Below, one piece after another: positions 36,241-45,498 of a stretch of 57,796 nt of DNA. Source of the stretch: Leptolyngbya sp. PLA1 (GTDB taxonomy: Bacteria; Planctomycetota; Phycisphaerae; Phycisphaerales; UBA1924); NCBI GenBank assembly GCA_021405315.1, contig QWIH01000022.1, forward strand, positions 1 through 57,796, read 5' to 3'. The notes under the pieces were generated by a model. That model was given only the letters and a program-made list of their open reading frames with translations, had not been told where the DNA came from and searched no databases. Position numbers and translations under genes: made by a program. The number at the start of each line of letters is the position of its first letter. Position 1 is the stretch's first letter.

Positions 36241-39173
36241 GACGTCTGCCCGTAGGCCGCGATGGGCGGGCATGAGCACACCAGGTTCCGGTCACCCCAG
36301 GGGTTGTCGATGCGGCCGACGTGGGGCCAGAACTTCGCGTCCCGCAGCCACGGCGCGGGGTAGGCCGCCCGCTCGCGCGGGTACGGGTGCTTCCACTCGT
36401 TCGCGCTCACGTGCGCGATGGTGTGCGGGGCGTTCTTGAGCGGGTTGTCCGCCCTGTCGAGGGTGCCCTGCTCGATGGCTCGGATCTCCTCGCGGATGAG
36501 GATCATCGCGTCGCAGAAGCGGTCGAGCTCGCTCCGGGGCTCGCTCTCGGTGGGCTCGATCATGAGCGTTCCCGGAACGGGGAAGCTCATCGTCGGCGCG
36601 TGGAACCCGTAGTCCATGAGCCGCTTCGCCACGTCCTCGGTCTTGATGCCGGTCGCCTTCTCCAGGGGCCGCAGATCAAGGATGAACTCGTGGGCGCACA
36701 ACCCTGCGGACCCGCGGTACAGCACCGGGTAGTGCCCCTCGAGCCTCTTGGCCATGTAGTTGGCGTTGAGCATCGCCACCTGCGTGGCCTTCCGCAGACC
36801 GGCGGCGCCCATCATCGCGATGTACATCCAGGGGATGACCAGGATCGAGGGTGAGCCCCACGGCGCCGCCGAGACCGGGCCGATGGCCCTCGCGTCCGTG
36901 TTGCTGCTCACCACCGGGTGCCCGGGGAGGAAGGGCGCGAGGTGCGCCGCGACGCAGATCGGCCCCATGCCGGGGCCGCCCCCGCCGTGCGGGATGCAGA
37001 ACGTCTTGTGGAGGTTGAGGTGGCAGACGTCGGCGCCGATGGCCGCGGGGCTGGTGAGCCCGACCTGCGCGTTCATGTTCGCGCCGTCCATGTAGACCTG
37101 CCCGCCGGCGTTGTGCACGATCTCGCAGACTTCGCGGATGGTCTCCTCGTACACGCCGTGCGTGCTGGGATAGGTCACCATGAGGCAGGCCAGGTCCGCC
37201 GCGTGGGCCCGCGCCTTGGTACGCAGGTCCGCCAGATCGATATTCCCGCGCTCGTCGCAGTCCACCTCCACGATCGAGAATCCGGCGAGCGCCGCGGAGG
37301 CCGGGTTGGTCCCGTGCGCGCTGTGCGGGATGAGGCACACCTTCCGGCCCGCCTGTCCCTTGCTCTCCAGGTACGCCCGGATGACGAGCAGCCCCGCGTA
37401 TTCCCCCTGCGCGCCCGCGTTTGGCTGGAGGGAAACCGCCGCGAAACCCGTGCACGACGCGAGCCACGACTCGAGGTCGGCGAAGAGCCTGCGGTACCCC
37501 GCCGCCTGCTCCGCCGGGGCGAACGGGTGCATCCGCCCGAACTCGGGCCAGGTCACGGGGATCATCTCGCTCGTGGCGTTCAGCTTCATGGTGCACGAGC
37601 CCAGCGGGATCATGCTCTGCGCCAGCGACAGGTCCCGCCCCTGCAGCTTGGTGATGTAGCGGAGCATCTCGTGCTCGCTGTGGTGGGTGTTGAAGACCGG
37701 GTGGGTCAGGAAGGCGCTCCGCCTCGCGAGGCGCTGGTCCACGGCCTGGTCGTCCGGTGTCGCCTTCATCCCCTCGCAGCAGGCCGGTCTCTGCCCCTTG
37801 TTCAGGATGGTCAGGAGCCCCGCGACATCGGTGGGCGTCGTCGTCTCGTCCAACGACACGCCGAGGGTGCCGTCGCCGAAATCCCGCAGGTTCACGCCCG
37901 CGACGCCCGCCGCGGTCAGCACCGCCTTGGCATCGCCCTTCACCCTCACTCGGATGGTGTCGAAGAATGTCGCCGTCAGCACCTGGTGCCCGAGCGACTG
38001 CACGCTCTTCGCCAGAACGGACGTCAGCGCGTGCACCCGCCGGGCGATCGCCGTGAGCCCCCCCGGCCCGTGGTACACGGCGTACATGCCGGCGCAGATC
38101 GCCAGCAGCGCCTGCGCGGTGCAGATGTTGCTCGTCGCCTTGTCCCGCCGGATGTGCTGCTCGCGCGTCTGGATGGCCATCCGGTATGCCGGGCTCCCGT
38201 GCGCGTCCTTCGACACGCCGATGATCCGCCCCGGCATCTTCCGCACGTACTCGCTCCGCGCCGCGATGAAGCCGGCGTGAGGCCCGCCGAAGCCCATCGG
38301 CACTCCGAACCGCTGCGCGCTCCCGACCGCGATGTCCGCGCCCCACTCACCGGGGGGCGTCAGCAGCGTCAGCGCCAGGAGGTCCGTCGCCGCCACCACC
38401 AGCGCGCCGGCGGCGTGGGCGGCCTTGACCAGCCCGGAATAGTCCCGCGTCTCGCCCGTCGTGTCCGGATACTGCACCAGCACGCCCGCGTACCCCCCCG
38501 GGCTCACCGACTCCGCCGGCCCCACGTCCACCGTCACGCCAAGGGCCGCCGCCCGCGTCTTTACCACCGCGATGGTCTGGGGGTGGCAGCGATCATCAAC
38601 AAAGATCTTCGTGCGGCCGTCCTCGCAGAGCGCGAGGCACATGCCCATCGCTTCCGCCGCCGCCGTGCCCTCATCCAGCAGGCTGGCGCCCGCGAGGGGC
38701 AGACCGGTGAGGTCGCTCACCACCGTCTGAAAGTTCAGCAGGGCCTCCAGCCGCCCCTGCGAAATCTCCGCCTGATAGGGCGTGTACTGCGTGTACCACC
38801 CCGGGTTCTCGATGATGTTCCGCAGGATCACGCCGGGCGTGATCGTGTCGTAGTACCCCATGCCGATGTACGACTTCGCGACCACGTTCTGCGCCGCGAT
38901 GCGGCGCAACTGCTCCAGCACCGCGGACTCGCCCCGCTCCGCCGACGGAACCCCCGCCAGCGTCATCGGCGTCCTGAGGCGAATGCCCGCGGGCACCACG
39001 GCGTCGCTGAACGCATCCAGACTGCCATAGCCCACGACCTTCAGCATCTCGCGCAGGTCCGCCTCGGACGGCCCCAGATGCCGCCTCACAAACGTGTCCG
39101 TCGGTCCGAGCACGCCCTCCGGGATCGGGCACACATCGTGGGTGGGGGCGGGGCGGCTCATGGCGGTCGTCAT
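36237..39173 (-). CDS. gcvP: Glycine dehydrogenase (decarboxylating), P-protein, single-chain form
   Basis: 978 residues carrying both halves of the P-protein in one chain. The N-half has [18 protein letters not shown] and [18 protein letters not shown]; the C-half has [20 protein letters not shown] and the PLP site [20 protein letters not shown] (Lys ~720). It decarboxylates glycine and passes the aminomethyl group to lipoylated GcvH; gcvT, gcvH and lpd are not in this window. GAGAG lies before ATG 39173; ATG 39161 is an in-frame alternative. A long antisense frame on the plus strand is a shadow. The thioesterase gene is coupled downstream. Confidence 0.97.
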   Translation of the reverse strand: MTTAMSRPAPTHDVCPIPEGVLGPTDTFVRRHLGPSEADLREMLKVVGYGSLDAFSDAVVPAGIRLRTPMTLAGVPSAERGESAVLEQLRRIAAQNVVAKSYIGMGYYDTITPGVILRNIIENPGWYTQYTPYQAEISQGRLEALLNFQTVVSDLTGLPLAGASLLDEGTAAAEAMGMCLALCEDGRTKIFVDDRCHPQTIAVVKTRAAALGVTVDVGPAESVSPGGYAGVLVQYPDTTGETRDYSGLVKAAHAAGALVVAATDLLALTLLTPPGEWGADIAVGSAQRFGVPMGFGGPHAGFIAARSEYVRKMPGRIIGVSKDAHGSPAYRMAIQTREQHIRRDKATSNICTAQALLAICAGMYAVYHGPGGLTAIARRVHALTSVLAKSVQSLGHQVLTATFFDTIRVRVKGDAKAVLTAAGVAGVNLRDFGDGTLGVSLDETTTPTDVAGLLTILNKGQRPACCEGMKATPDDQAVDQRLARRSAFLTHPVFNTHHSEHEMLRYITKLQGRDLSLAQSMIPLGSCTMKLNATSEMIPVTWPEFGRMHPFAPAEQAAGYRRLFADLESWLASCTGFAAVSLQPNAGAQGEYAGLLVIRAYLESKGQAGRKVCLIPHSAHGTNPASAALAGFSIVEVDCDERGNIDLADLRTKARAHAADLACLMVTYPSTHGVYEETIREVCEIVHNAGGQVYMDGANMNAQVGLTSPAAIGADVCHLNLHKTFCIPHGGGGPGMGPICVAAHLAPFLPGHPVVSSNTDARAIGPVSAAPWGSPSILVIPWMYIAMMGAAGLRKATQVAMLNANYMAKRLEGHYPVLYRGSAGLCAHEFILDLRPLEKATGIKTEDVAKRLMDYGFHAPTMSFPVPGTLMIEPTESEPRSELDRFCDAMILIREEIRAIEQGTLDRADNPLKNAPHTIAHVSANEWKHPYPRERAAYPAPWLRDAKFWPHVGRIDNPWGDRNLVCSCPPIAAYGQTS

Positions 39174-39366
39174 GGGTTCTCTCAGCGGCCCAATCCGGGC
39201 GGTCGATCTCGGCCGGTCTTCACGAAACCGGCTCCAGCCCGCGATGATAGGAGCCGGGCACCCCGCCCCGGGCAGGGTTCACGACCGGTCCCACCCCACC
39301 GACGGCGGATCGGCGCCTCCCCAGCATCCCTTACTACACTCCCCGCACGCCTCTCAGGAGCCCCTC

Positions 39367-41307
39367 ATGTTCAGGCACACCGCCTCTCTGATCCTCCTCC
39401 TCACCGCCTCCCACGCGCTCGCCGGCGGCGGGGCCAACGTCAACCCGCCTTCCCTCCAGGACCTGGCCCCGGAGATCGAAACCTACCGGCAGCACCTCCT
39501 CACCATCTCCAACCCCTTCTTCGAGGGTCGCGCCCCGGATACCCAGGGCAACCGCCTCGCCGCCGACTACATCGAGTCAAACCTCCGCCGCCTGGGCCTC
39601 ACTCCCGCCTTCCCCGTCGAGTCCGGCAAGGACGCCCAGGGGAATCCCATCCTGCAGGAGCGGGCGTCATTCCGCCAGCCTTTCGAGGCCCCCACAAGCC
39701 TGAGGCCCGGCGCTTCCTTCCGCGTCTCTGACCAGCGAGTCTCCTGGGAGGGCACCACTCTCAAGGCCGGCGAGCAGTTCAACGTCATCGGCTACTCCGG
39801 CAACGGCGAGGCCACCGGCCCGGTCGCGTTCGTGGGATACGCCATCGACGAGGGCCGCGACGGGTACTCCTCCTTCGCCAAGGACACCGACCTCACGGGC
39901 AAGATCGCCATGGTCCTCCGCTTCGAGCCCATGGACGAGAACGGCAAGAGCCTCTGGGCCGACGTCCGCTGGAGCGAGTACGCGGGCCTGCAGCCCAAGC
40001 TGGATGCTGTCGCGAAGCGCGGCGCCGCCGGCATCATCCTCGTCAACCCCCCCGGGGCCGACGATGAGCGCGTCAACCGGCTCGAAGACCTCGGCCTCGC
40101 CGGCGCCCGCAAGATGAAGGTGCCCGTCGTCCACCTGTCCATCCCCGCCGCCGACGCGCTCGTGAAGGCTGCCGACCGCGAGCACCGCTCGCTGCTCGAT
40201 CTCCGCCGCCTCGCCGACAAGGCCGGAGGCGTGGTCGAGCTCGCCGCGGTCCCGGTCACCCTCGCCGTCAAGGTGGACAAGTTCCCCATCATGACCGACA
40301 ACGTGGGCGCCATCCTCCCCGGCAAGGGCCCCCTCGCCGACCAGTTCATCGTCATCGGCTCGCACTACGACCACGTCGGCTACGGCTACGTGGGGGCCCA
40401 GACCGAGAACCGTGGCAAGCTCCACCCCGGCGCGGACGACAACGGCTCCGGCACCTCCGGCAACCTCCTCGCCGCCGAGCGCCTCGTCAAGGCCTACGCC
40501 CAGCTTCCCGAGGGCAGCAGCGCCCGCTCCATCCTCTTCCTCTGGTTCAGCGCCGAAGAGTCCGGGCTTGTTGGCTCTCGCTGGTACGTCAACCACCCGA
40601 TCGTGCCCATCGAGAAGCACACCCTCATGCTCAACATGGACATGATCGGGCGTCTCCGCGAGGGCAAGCTCGAAGTCGGGGGCGTCGGCTCCGCGCAGGG
40701 CCTTGAAGAGTGGACCAAGCCCTACTGGGACGCCTCCGGCCTCACCATCAAGCCCACGCGCATCGGCGCCTCCAACTCCGACCACTACTCCTTCCACCTC
40801 AAGAAGGTCCCCAACCTCTTCTTCTTCACCGGGCTCCACAAGGAATACCACAAGCCAGCCGATGTTGCCTCCACCATCAACATCGAGGGCGCGACCCAGG
40901 TCGCCGACCTGGTCTCCCGCGTCGCGCTCGACGCCGCCACTCACCCCACCGGCTGGGTCTTCGGTTCAGGCCGCGAGGACAAGGAAGAGGAAGAGAAGCC
41001 GCAGGAGAACCTGGGCAGCGTCACGGGCGTCGGCGTTCGCTTCGGCATCATGCCCGGTGACTACAGCGCCGAGGACGGCGTCCTCATCGGCGACGTCACC
41101 CCCAACCTCCCCGCCGCCAAGGCGGGCCTCAAGGGCGGCGACCGCATGACCCGCTGGAATGACACCCCCCTCACCACCGTCGAGTCCTGGATGCCCATGC
41201 TCTCCAAGCACAAGCCCGGCGACAAGGTCAAGATCACCTTCGTCCGCGACGGCAAGGAGATGACCACAGAGGCCGAGCTCGTCGGCCGGGGCCAGCCCCG
41301 CCAGTAA
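39367..41307 (+). CDS. Secreted M28-family zinc aminopeptidase with PDZ domain
   Basis: 646 residues with a signal peptide (SLILLLTASHALAGG). A PA-type domain (~100-250) interrupts the peptidase region. The M28 ligands appear in order: IGSHYDHVGYG (His), HPGADDNGSGTSG (Asp), FSAEESGLVGSR (Glu pair), LNMDMIG (Asp) and TGLHKEYHKPADV (His). A C-terminal PDZ-like domain (VGVRFGIMPGD, VTPNLPAAKAGLKGGDRMTR) ends the protein. It probably trims peptides outside the cytoplasm. AGGAG lies 6 nt before ATG 39367. A bidirectional hairpin follows. Confidence 0.93.
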   Translation: MFRHTASLILLLTASHALAGGGANVNPPSLQDLAPEIETYRQHLLTISNPFFEGRAPDTQGNRLAADYIESNLRRLGLTPAFPVESGKDAQGNPILQERASFRQPFEAPTSLRPGASFRVSDQRVSWEGTTLKAGEQFNVIGYSGNGEATGPVAFVGYAIDEGRDGYSSFAKDTDLTGKIAMVLRFEPMDENGKSLWADVRWSEYAGLQPKLDAVAKRGAAGIILVNPPGADDERVNRLEDLGLAGARKMKVPVVHLSIPAADALVKAADREHRSLLDLRRLADKAGGVVELAAVPVTLAVKVDKFPIMTDNVGAILPGKGPLADQFIVIGSHYDHVGYGYVGAQTENRGKLHPGADDNGSGTSGNLLAAERLVKAYAQLPEGSSARSILFLWFSAEESGLVGSRWYVNHPIVPIEKHTLMLNMDMIGRLREGKLEVGGVGSAQGLEEWTKPYWDASGLTIKPTRIGASNSDHYSFHLKKVPNLFFFTGLHKEYHKPADVASTINIEGATQVADLVSRVALDAATHPTGWVFGSGREDKEEEEKPQENLGSVTGVGVRFGIMPGDYSAEDGVLIGDVTPNLPAAKAGLKGGDRMTRWNDTPLTTVESWMPMLSKHKPGDKVKITFVRDGKEMTTEAELVGRGQPRQ

Positions 41308-41327
41308 GCCGCACTCCACCCAAGGAC

Positions 41328-41360
41328 AAGGGCCGGCCCCTCGATGGGACCGGCCCTTTT
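41328..41360. terminator. Bidirectional intrinsic terminator
   Basis: Arms AAGGGCCGG (41328-41336) and CCGGCCCTT (41350-41358) with T4 on the plus strand and A-rich sequence on the other side. It lies 20 bases after the M28 peptidase stop and ~30 bases after the convergent TPR/alpha-CTD stop. Confidence 0.75.
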
Positions 41361-41390
41361 GCTTTCCAGCGTCGCGAAACCCCGAGCGCC

Positions 41391-42329
41391 TCAGGCGTCC
41401 AACGCCCGCAGCGACAGGCCGTGCTCGGCCAGGCGATCCCGGATCTCCTTCAGCGACGTCGCGCCGAAGTTCTTGATTCCCATGAGCTCCGCCTCCGTAT
41501 GAGCCGCGAGATCACCCAGCGTCTGGATGCTCAGCAGGCCCACCGCCTTGCGGGCCCTCACCGACAGCGCCAGATCGCTCACGGGCTTTGCCAGCACCGC
41601 CTCCTTGCCCGATCCCTTGTACTGCTCGAGCAGCGCGCGCCGGGCCGCGCGGTGCGCGTCCTCCAGGCCCATGCCCATCCGCAGCCCCTTGGCCGTCAGC
41701 ATCTTCTTGATCTCGGTCAGCGAGCTCTCGCCGAAGTTCTTGTACGAAAGCAGTTCCGCCTCGGTGATCTTCAGCAGGTCGCCCAGCGTCCGGATGTTCA
41801 TCTTCTTCAGGCACGTGCGGGCACGCACCGACAGCTCAAAGTCCGTCACCGGAGTGTCCAGCAGCGCCTTGCGCTTGAAGATGTCCCGGTCGTCCTCCTG
41901 CACCACGACCATCTCGCGGCTGGCCTGCACGTCCTTCATGAAGAGCTGCGCACGCAGGTGGTTGGGGTTGCTCTCCAGGATCTGCCGCAGGCACCGCTCC
42001 GCCGCCGCGTACTCCGCGCGGTCCTCGTACATCACGGCCAGATTCAGGAGCGCATTCACCTTCGCGGGCTTCACCTCGCAGCACCGCTCGTAGAGCGAGA
42101 GGGCTTCGTCCTCCTCGCCCATGAGGTCGAGGTGATACGCGAGCCGGAACAGGGCCTCGGCGCTCGCGGGGTCCGCGCTCACCGCCCGACGCAGCTCCGC
42201 CGTCGCCTTCTCGCGCTCGCCCGACTCGTCCGCCGCCTTCGCCGCCGCCAGGTGCCTGGCCGCCGCCTGGGGGTCACGCTTTACCGCGTCGCCAACGCCG
42301 ATCACCACATCAAGCGGATCGTGTGCCAT
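41391..42329 (-). CDS. TPR protein with two RNA-polymerase alpha-CTD-like domains
   Basis: 312 residues. Residues ~34-130 are TPR repeats. Residues ~157-222 (DTPVTDFELSVRARTCLKKM, RTLGDLLKITEAELLSYKNF, then GESSLTEIKKML) and ~245-310 (KPVSDLALSVRARKAVGLLS, QTLGDLAAHTEAELMGIKNF) each align along their length with the C-terminal domain of RNA polymerase alpha (E. coli PVDDLELTVRSANCLKAE ... LGKKSLTEIK). The Arg matching E. coli R265 is kept in both (R169, R258), while N268 is Thr/Lys. The alpha-CTD binds promoter UP elements and activators. A free protein with two copies could bind DNA or sigma/activators. GGAG precedes ATG 42329. Confidence 0.88.
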   Translation of the reverse strand: MAHDPLDVVIGVGDAVKRDPQAAARHLAAAKAADESGEREKATAELRRAVSADPASAEALFRLAYHLDLMGEEDEALSLYERCCEVKPAKVNALLNLAVMYEDRAEYAAAERCLRQILESNPNHLRAQLFMKDVQASREMVVVQEDDRDIFKRKALLDTPVTDFELSVRARTCLKKMNIRTLGDLLKITEAELLSYKNFGESSLTEIKKMLTAKGLRMGMGLEDAHRAARRALLEQYKGSGKEAVLAKPVSDLALSVRARKAVGLLSIQTLGDLAAHTEAELMGIKNFGATSLKEIRDRLAEHGLSLRALDA

Positions 42330-42360
42330 CGATCGTGTGCTCCTTCAAAGCAAGAAAGGA

Positions 42361-42366
42361 ACTATA
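42361..42366 (-). promoter_or_regulatory. -10 box of the TPR/alpha-CTD gene
   Basis: TATAGT on the minus strand, 31 nt before ATG 42329, leaving room for a leader with GGAG. No clear -35 was identified. It is divergent from the -10-like hexamer of the amidohydrolase. Confidence 0.45.
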
Positions 42367-42416
42367 GGCGAGGAAGCCGCTCCCCCGGCCCGCCCCACGC
42401 CCTCCCCCCGCCGTGA

Positions 42417-42422
42417 TAGCCT
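42417..42422 (+). promoter_or_regulatory. -10-like TAGCCT before the amidohydrolase
   Basis: TAGCCT ends 7 nt before ATG 42430 with no Shine-Dalgarno between, consistent with a leaderless start. Confidence 0.35.
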
Positions 42423-42429
42423 ACGCCCC

Positions 42430-43668
42430 ATGCGCTCCGCCCTCGCCCCCCTGATCACCCTCCTGCTCGCTTCCCCGGCCCTCGCTCAGCTCGCCGTGCT
42501 GGGGGACCATGTCCACACCATGTCAGACCCCGGGGTCATCACCCAAGGGGTCGTCCTGATCAACCCCCAGGGCAAGATCGAGCGGGTGGGGCCCGCCTCC
42601 GAGGTCCCCGTCCCCGAGGGCTGGAAGACCCTGAAGGCCGCCGTCGTCGTCCCCGGCCTCATCGACGCCCGATCCAGCGTCGGCCTCTCGGGCATCCTCA
42701 ACCAGCGCCAGGATCAGGACCAGCTCGAAACCTCCGCCGCCATCCAGCCCGAGCTCCGCGCCATCGACGCCTACAACCCCAATGACCCCCTCGTCGAGTG
42801 GGTCCGCTCATTCGGTGTGACCACGCTCCACACGGGCCACGCCCCCGGCGAGTTGATCAGCGGCCAGACCTGCCTCGTCAAGACCTCCGGCAAGACGGTC
42901 GAAGAGAGCGTGCTGCGAGAGACCGCCGCCCTCGCCGCAACGCTCGGCGACGGCGCCCGCCGCGACAACTCGCCGGGCACCCGCGCCAAAATGGTCAGCA
43001 TGCTCCGCGAGCAGTTCATCAAGGCGCAGGAATACCAGCGCACCCGCGAGAAGGCCGCCCCGGACGCCGCGAAGCCGTCCTCGGACAAGCCCGCGCTCCC
43101 CCCCGCCCGCGATCTCCGCATGGAGGCCCTCTGCCTCGCCCTCTCCCGCGAGATCCCCCTCATGGTGAACGCCCAGCGCGCCCAGGACATCTCCGCCGCG
43201 CTCCGCCTTGCCGGGGAGTTCAATCTGCGTCTCATCCTCGAGGGCGGGAGTGAGTCCTACCTGCTCACGGACGCCCTCAAGGCCGGGCAGGTCCCCGTGC
43301 TCGTCCACCCGCCCATGGCTCGCGCCTACGGCGAGTTGGAGAACGCGTCCATGTCCACGCCGCGGACCCTCCACGACGCCGGCATCACCGTCGCCTTCCA
43401 GGCCGGCTTCGAGGGGTACGTCCCCAAGACTCGCGTGGTCCTCTTCGAAGCCGCCATCGCCGTCCGCCACGGGATGGCCCCCGAGGACGCGCTCGCCTCC
43501 CTCACGGTCGTTCCTGCACGCATCCTGGGTATCGCGGACCGCGTGGGATCCATCGCGCCGGGGCTCGACGCGGACCTCGCCCTGTTCGACGGCGATCCCT
43601 TTGAATACACGACCCACTGCGTCGGCACCGTCATCGACGGCAAGCCCTTCGCGGGCCCGCCCCGGTGA
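42430..43668 (+). CDS. Amidohydrolase-fold exported protein with degenerate metal site
   Basis: 412 residues with a signal peptide (LITLLLASPALAQ). The start of the amidohydrolase fold (QGVVLINPQGKIERVG, VVVPGLIDARSSVGLSG) and its end (ALASLTVVPARILGIADRVG, PGLDADLALFDGDPFE) fit the imidazolonepropionase-like group. The metal-binding HxH of GLIDxHxH is replaced by ARSSVG, so a binuclear metal site cannot form in the usual way. Either this is a binding or structural paralogue, or it has a different activity. ATG 42430 is preferred; the frame extends to 42337. It ends 5 bases from the convergent MEMO-family stop. Confidence 0.8.
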   Translation: MRSALAPLITLLLASPALAQLAVLGDHVHTMSDPGVITQGVVLINPQGKIERVGPASEVPVPEGWKTLKAAVVVPGLIDARSSVGLSGILNQRQDQDQLETSAAIQPELRAIDAYNPNDPLVEWVRSFGVTTLHTGHAPGELISGQTCLVKTSGKTVEESVLRETAALAATLGDGARRDNSPGTRAKMVSMLREQFIKAQEYQRTREKAAPDAAKPSSDKPALPPARDLRMEALCLALSREIPLMVNAQRAQDISAALRLAGEFNLRLILEGGSESYLLTDALKAGQVPVLVHPPMARAYGELENASMSTPRTLHDAGITVAFQAGFEGYVPKTRVVLFEAAIAVRHGMAPEDALASLTVVPARILGIADRVGSIAPGLDADLALFDGDPFEYTTHCVGTVIDGKPFAGPPR

Positions 43669-43673
43669 CCATC

Positions 43674-45020
43674 TCACCGCATCACGACGCTCGCGCTCGT
43701 GACGCAGGTGTACCCCTCGGGATCGATCGCCGCCGCGTAGTTCAGCACCTCGATCGTGCCCGGCTGCGTCACGTGGTACGCCGCCAGCATGTTCCCCAGG
43801 CTGCACCACCTCGTGGGGTTCTGCTGCCAGGACATCGACGCCAGCAGTTCGTCCGGCTTGCCCTGCGCAAACAGGCCGAGCATCTCCCGGTCGTGGGCGA
43901 ACACCTTGTTCCGGAAGTCGGACGCGGGCTTGTCGTCGCCCGCGAGCTTGGTCTGGTCGCCGAACGCAGGCCCCACGTGCGAGAGGTCCGCCGATGCGAC
44001 GATGAGCGTGGTGCCGCCCACCTTCGACAGCGCCGCTCGCAGCGCCCGAACGAAGGGCTCGAAGCCCAGCCCCTTGCCGTCGTAGCTCTCCCCCTCGTTG
44101 GCCGCGGGGTCGTGCACCAGGGCCGCAAAGACCTTTGGCGACGCGCCGAACGCGTGCTGGATCCAGGGGACCTGCAACTCGATGGAGTGCTCACGCTCGT
44201 GGTCGTAGCGGTTCTCGAAGAGCTTCCCCGCGTCCGTCTCGCCGAGTTCCTTCTTCAGCGCCTCCACGAGCCCGCGGTCCAGTTCGCACGTGCCCAGCGG
44301 CGACTCGAAGCCCTTGTCGCACCCGCACACGCCCGTCGAGAACCCGAAGTGGTTGGTCCCCAGGATCACCACCCGGTCCGGCGCGGGCAGGCCCTTCAGC
44401 CGCCCCCAGGTCGCCCCGTAGTTCGGCCATCCGCGGCTGTAATCCAGGTGCGGGGCCGCCACCGCCTTGGGAAGACTCGTGAACTTGCCGCCAGGAGAGT
44501 TCTTGAGCGTCGTCTCCATCCACGCGTCCATCGCCTCGCGCAGCTTCGCCGCCCCACGGGCCGCTGCATCCGCTTCGCTCTCCGGCGCCGGCTCACCGGC
44601 GGCGATCGCCTGCTGCAGCAACTGATCCATGATCCCCGCCGACGACGCCGGGGGAAGATTCACCGTTCCGTCAAAGTCCCGACGCATCTTCTCGAGCCGC
44701 TTCTGGAACCCCGGGCCCTCCAGCAGCCCCGCGTGGTCCAGTTGCGCCACGATCTGCTCGAGAATCCCACGCGTCAGCCCCTTCCCCACCTCCGCGGCGA
44801 TCGCGTCCAGCGACCTCGTCCCGTCCATCAGCGGCAGGATGTGCTGCACCGCCGGGGCGAAGTAGACCAACTCGTCCGACACCTGCCGAGAATCTGCAAG
44901 CCCGAGCAGGGGCTGCCCCTCCTGCGTCTGCGCCGGAAATGCCCGCACGGGTCGCAGTTTCGGCACCTGTTGGTGGGAGGCGTTCGGGTCAAACGGCGGA
45001 ACGGCGGGGGCCTGCGTCAT
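43674..45020 (-). CDS. MEMO-family protein (AmmeMemoRadiSam system protein B-like) with N-terminal extension
   Basis: 448 residues. The C-terminal ~270 residues show the MEMO pattern: AAPHLDYSRGWPNYG, RVVILGTNHFG, EREHSIELQVPWIQHAFG, LIVASADLSHVG. The first ~170 residues (DELVYFAPAVQHILPLMDGT, RSLDAIAAEVGKGLTRGILE) resemble a small winged-helix module of the PqqD/HMA type and are absent from stand-alone MEMO. In many prokaryotes MEMO genes travel with AMMECR1 and a radical SAM gene; neither is nearby. Function unproven. ATG 45020 is preferred over the open frame to 45650. Confidence 0.85.
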   Translation of the reverse strand: MTQAPAVPPFDPNASHQQVPKLRPVRAFPAQTQEGQPLLGLADSRQVSDELVYFAPAVQHILPLMDGTRSLDAIAAEVGKGLTRGILEQIVAQLDHAGLLEGPGFQKRLEKMRRDFDGTVNLPPASSAGIMDQLLQQAIAAGEPAPESEADAAARGAAKLREAMDAWMETTLKNSPGGKFTSLPKAVAAPHLDYSRGWPNYGATWGRLKGLPAPDRVVILGTNHFGFSTGVCGCDKGFESPLGTCELDRGLVEALKKELGETDAGKLFENRYDHEREHSIELQVPWIQHAFGASPKVFAALVHDPAANEGESYDGKGLGFEPFVRALRAALSKVGGTTLIVASADLSHVGPAFGDQTKLAGDDKPASDFRNKVFAHDREMLGLFAQGKPDELLASMSWQQNPTRWCSLGNMLAAYHVTQPGTIEVLNYAAAIDPEGYTCVTSASVVMR

Positions 45021-45027
45021 GGGGGCC

Positions 45028-45033
45028 ACTCTA
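45028..45033 (-). promoter_or_regulatory. -10-like TAGAGT before the MEMO-family start
   Basis: TAGAGT on the minus strand ends 7 nt before ATG 45020. The only GGAGG is ~18 nt upstream, too far for a ribosome site, so a leaderless start is plausible. Confidence 0.35.
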
Positions 45034-45128
45034 GGAGCACCTCCCCCCCCGCGGCTGGAAACTCCGCCCGGCACGCCTAGACTTCCAGCCCTACTTGCCG
45101 GGGTTCGCCCCGTCGGAGACGATTCGCC

Positions 45129-45455
45129 ATGGCCCTCGATACCACCTCGTTCAAGCCCGGTCAGGACATCCTCTGCACCGTCGCCAAGCTCCCCAAGGGG
45201 CAGGCCTCGGTGTCCACCATCGAGCGCCTCATGCGCCTCGACCCCGACAACAAGCGCGCCCTCCGCAGGGCCCAGCGCATGCGCTCCCAGCGCGAACTCG
45301 TCTACAACCGCGGTAACCGCGACTGGGTCAGCCGCGAGAAGCCCGCTCGCGTCGTCCGCTGCGTCTCCGGCGCCACCTGGACCATGCCCTTTACCGTCGA
45401 CCTCGCCGACGAGCTTGCTTCCGTCAGCGCGTACGTCACCGTCAAGGCCAAGTAA
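45129..45455 (+). CDS. Small conserved hypothetical protein
   Basis: 108 residues. The N-half is basic and helical (ERLMRLDPDNKRALRRAQRM, RSQRELVYNRGNRDWVSREK); the C-half looks like a beta barrel fragment (ARVVRCVSGATWTMPFTVDL, ELASVSAYVTVKAK). No domain was recognised. GGAGA precedes ATG 45129. A strong intrinsic terminator lies 70 bases after the stop, inside the next gene. The RNA-polymerase-like basic helix and beta strands might bind nucleic acid, but that is a guess. Confidence 0.65.
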   Translation: MALDTTSFKPGQDILCTVAKLPKGQASVSTIERLMRLDPDNKRALRRAQRMRSQRELVYNRGNRDWVSREKPARVVRCVSGATWTMPFTVDLADELASVSAYVTVKAK

Positions 45456-45498
45456 GCCCGCCCCGGCTCCCGGGAGCTGCCCGCGGCCGGAGCCGCCC

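Noticed and set aside
39174..39366. Possible glycine riboswitch upstream of gcvP
   Set aside because: I looked for the conserved GGAGAG and CCGGACGCCGAAGG-type cores on the minus strand and did not find them.
36918..39731. 937-aa plus-strand ORF opposite gcvP
   Set aside because: Antisense shadow of the P-protein; His/Arg/Pro-rich with no domain and no ribosome site.
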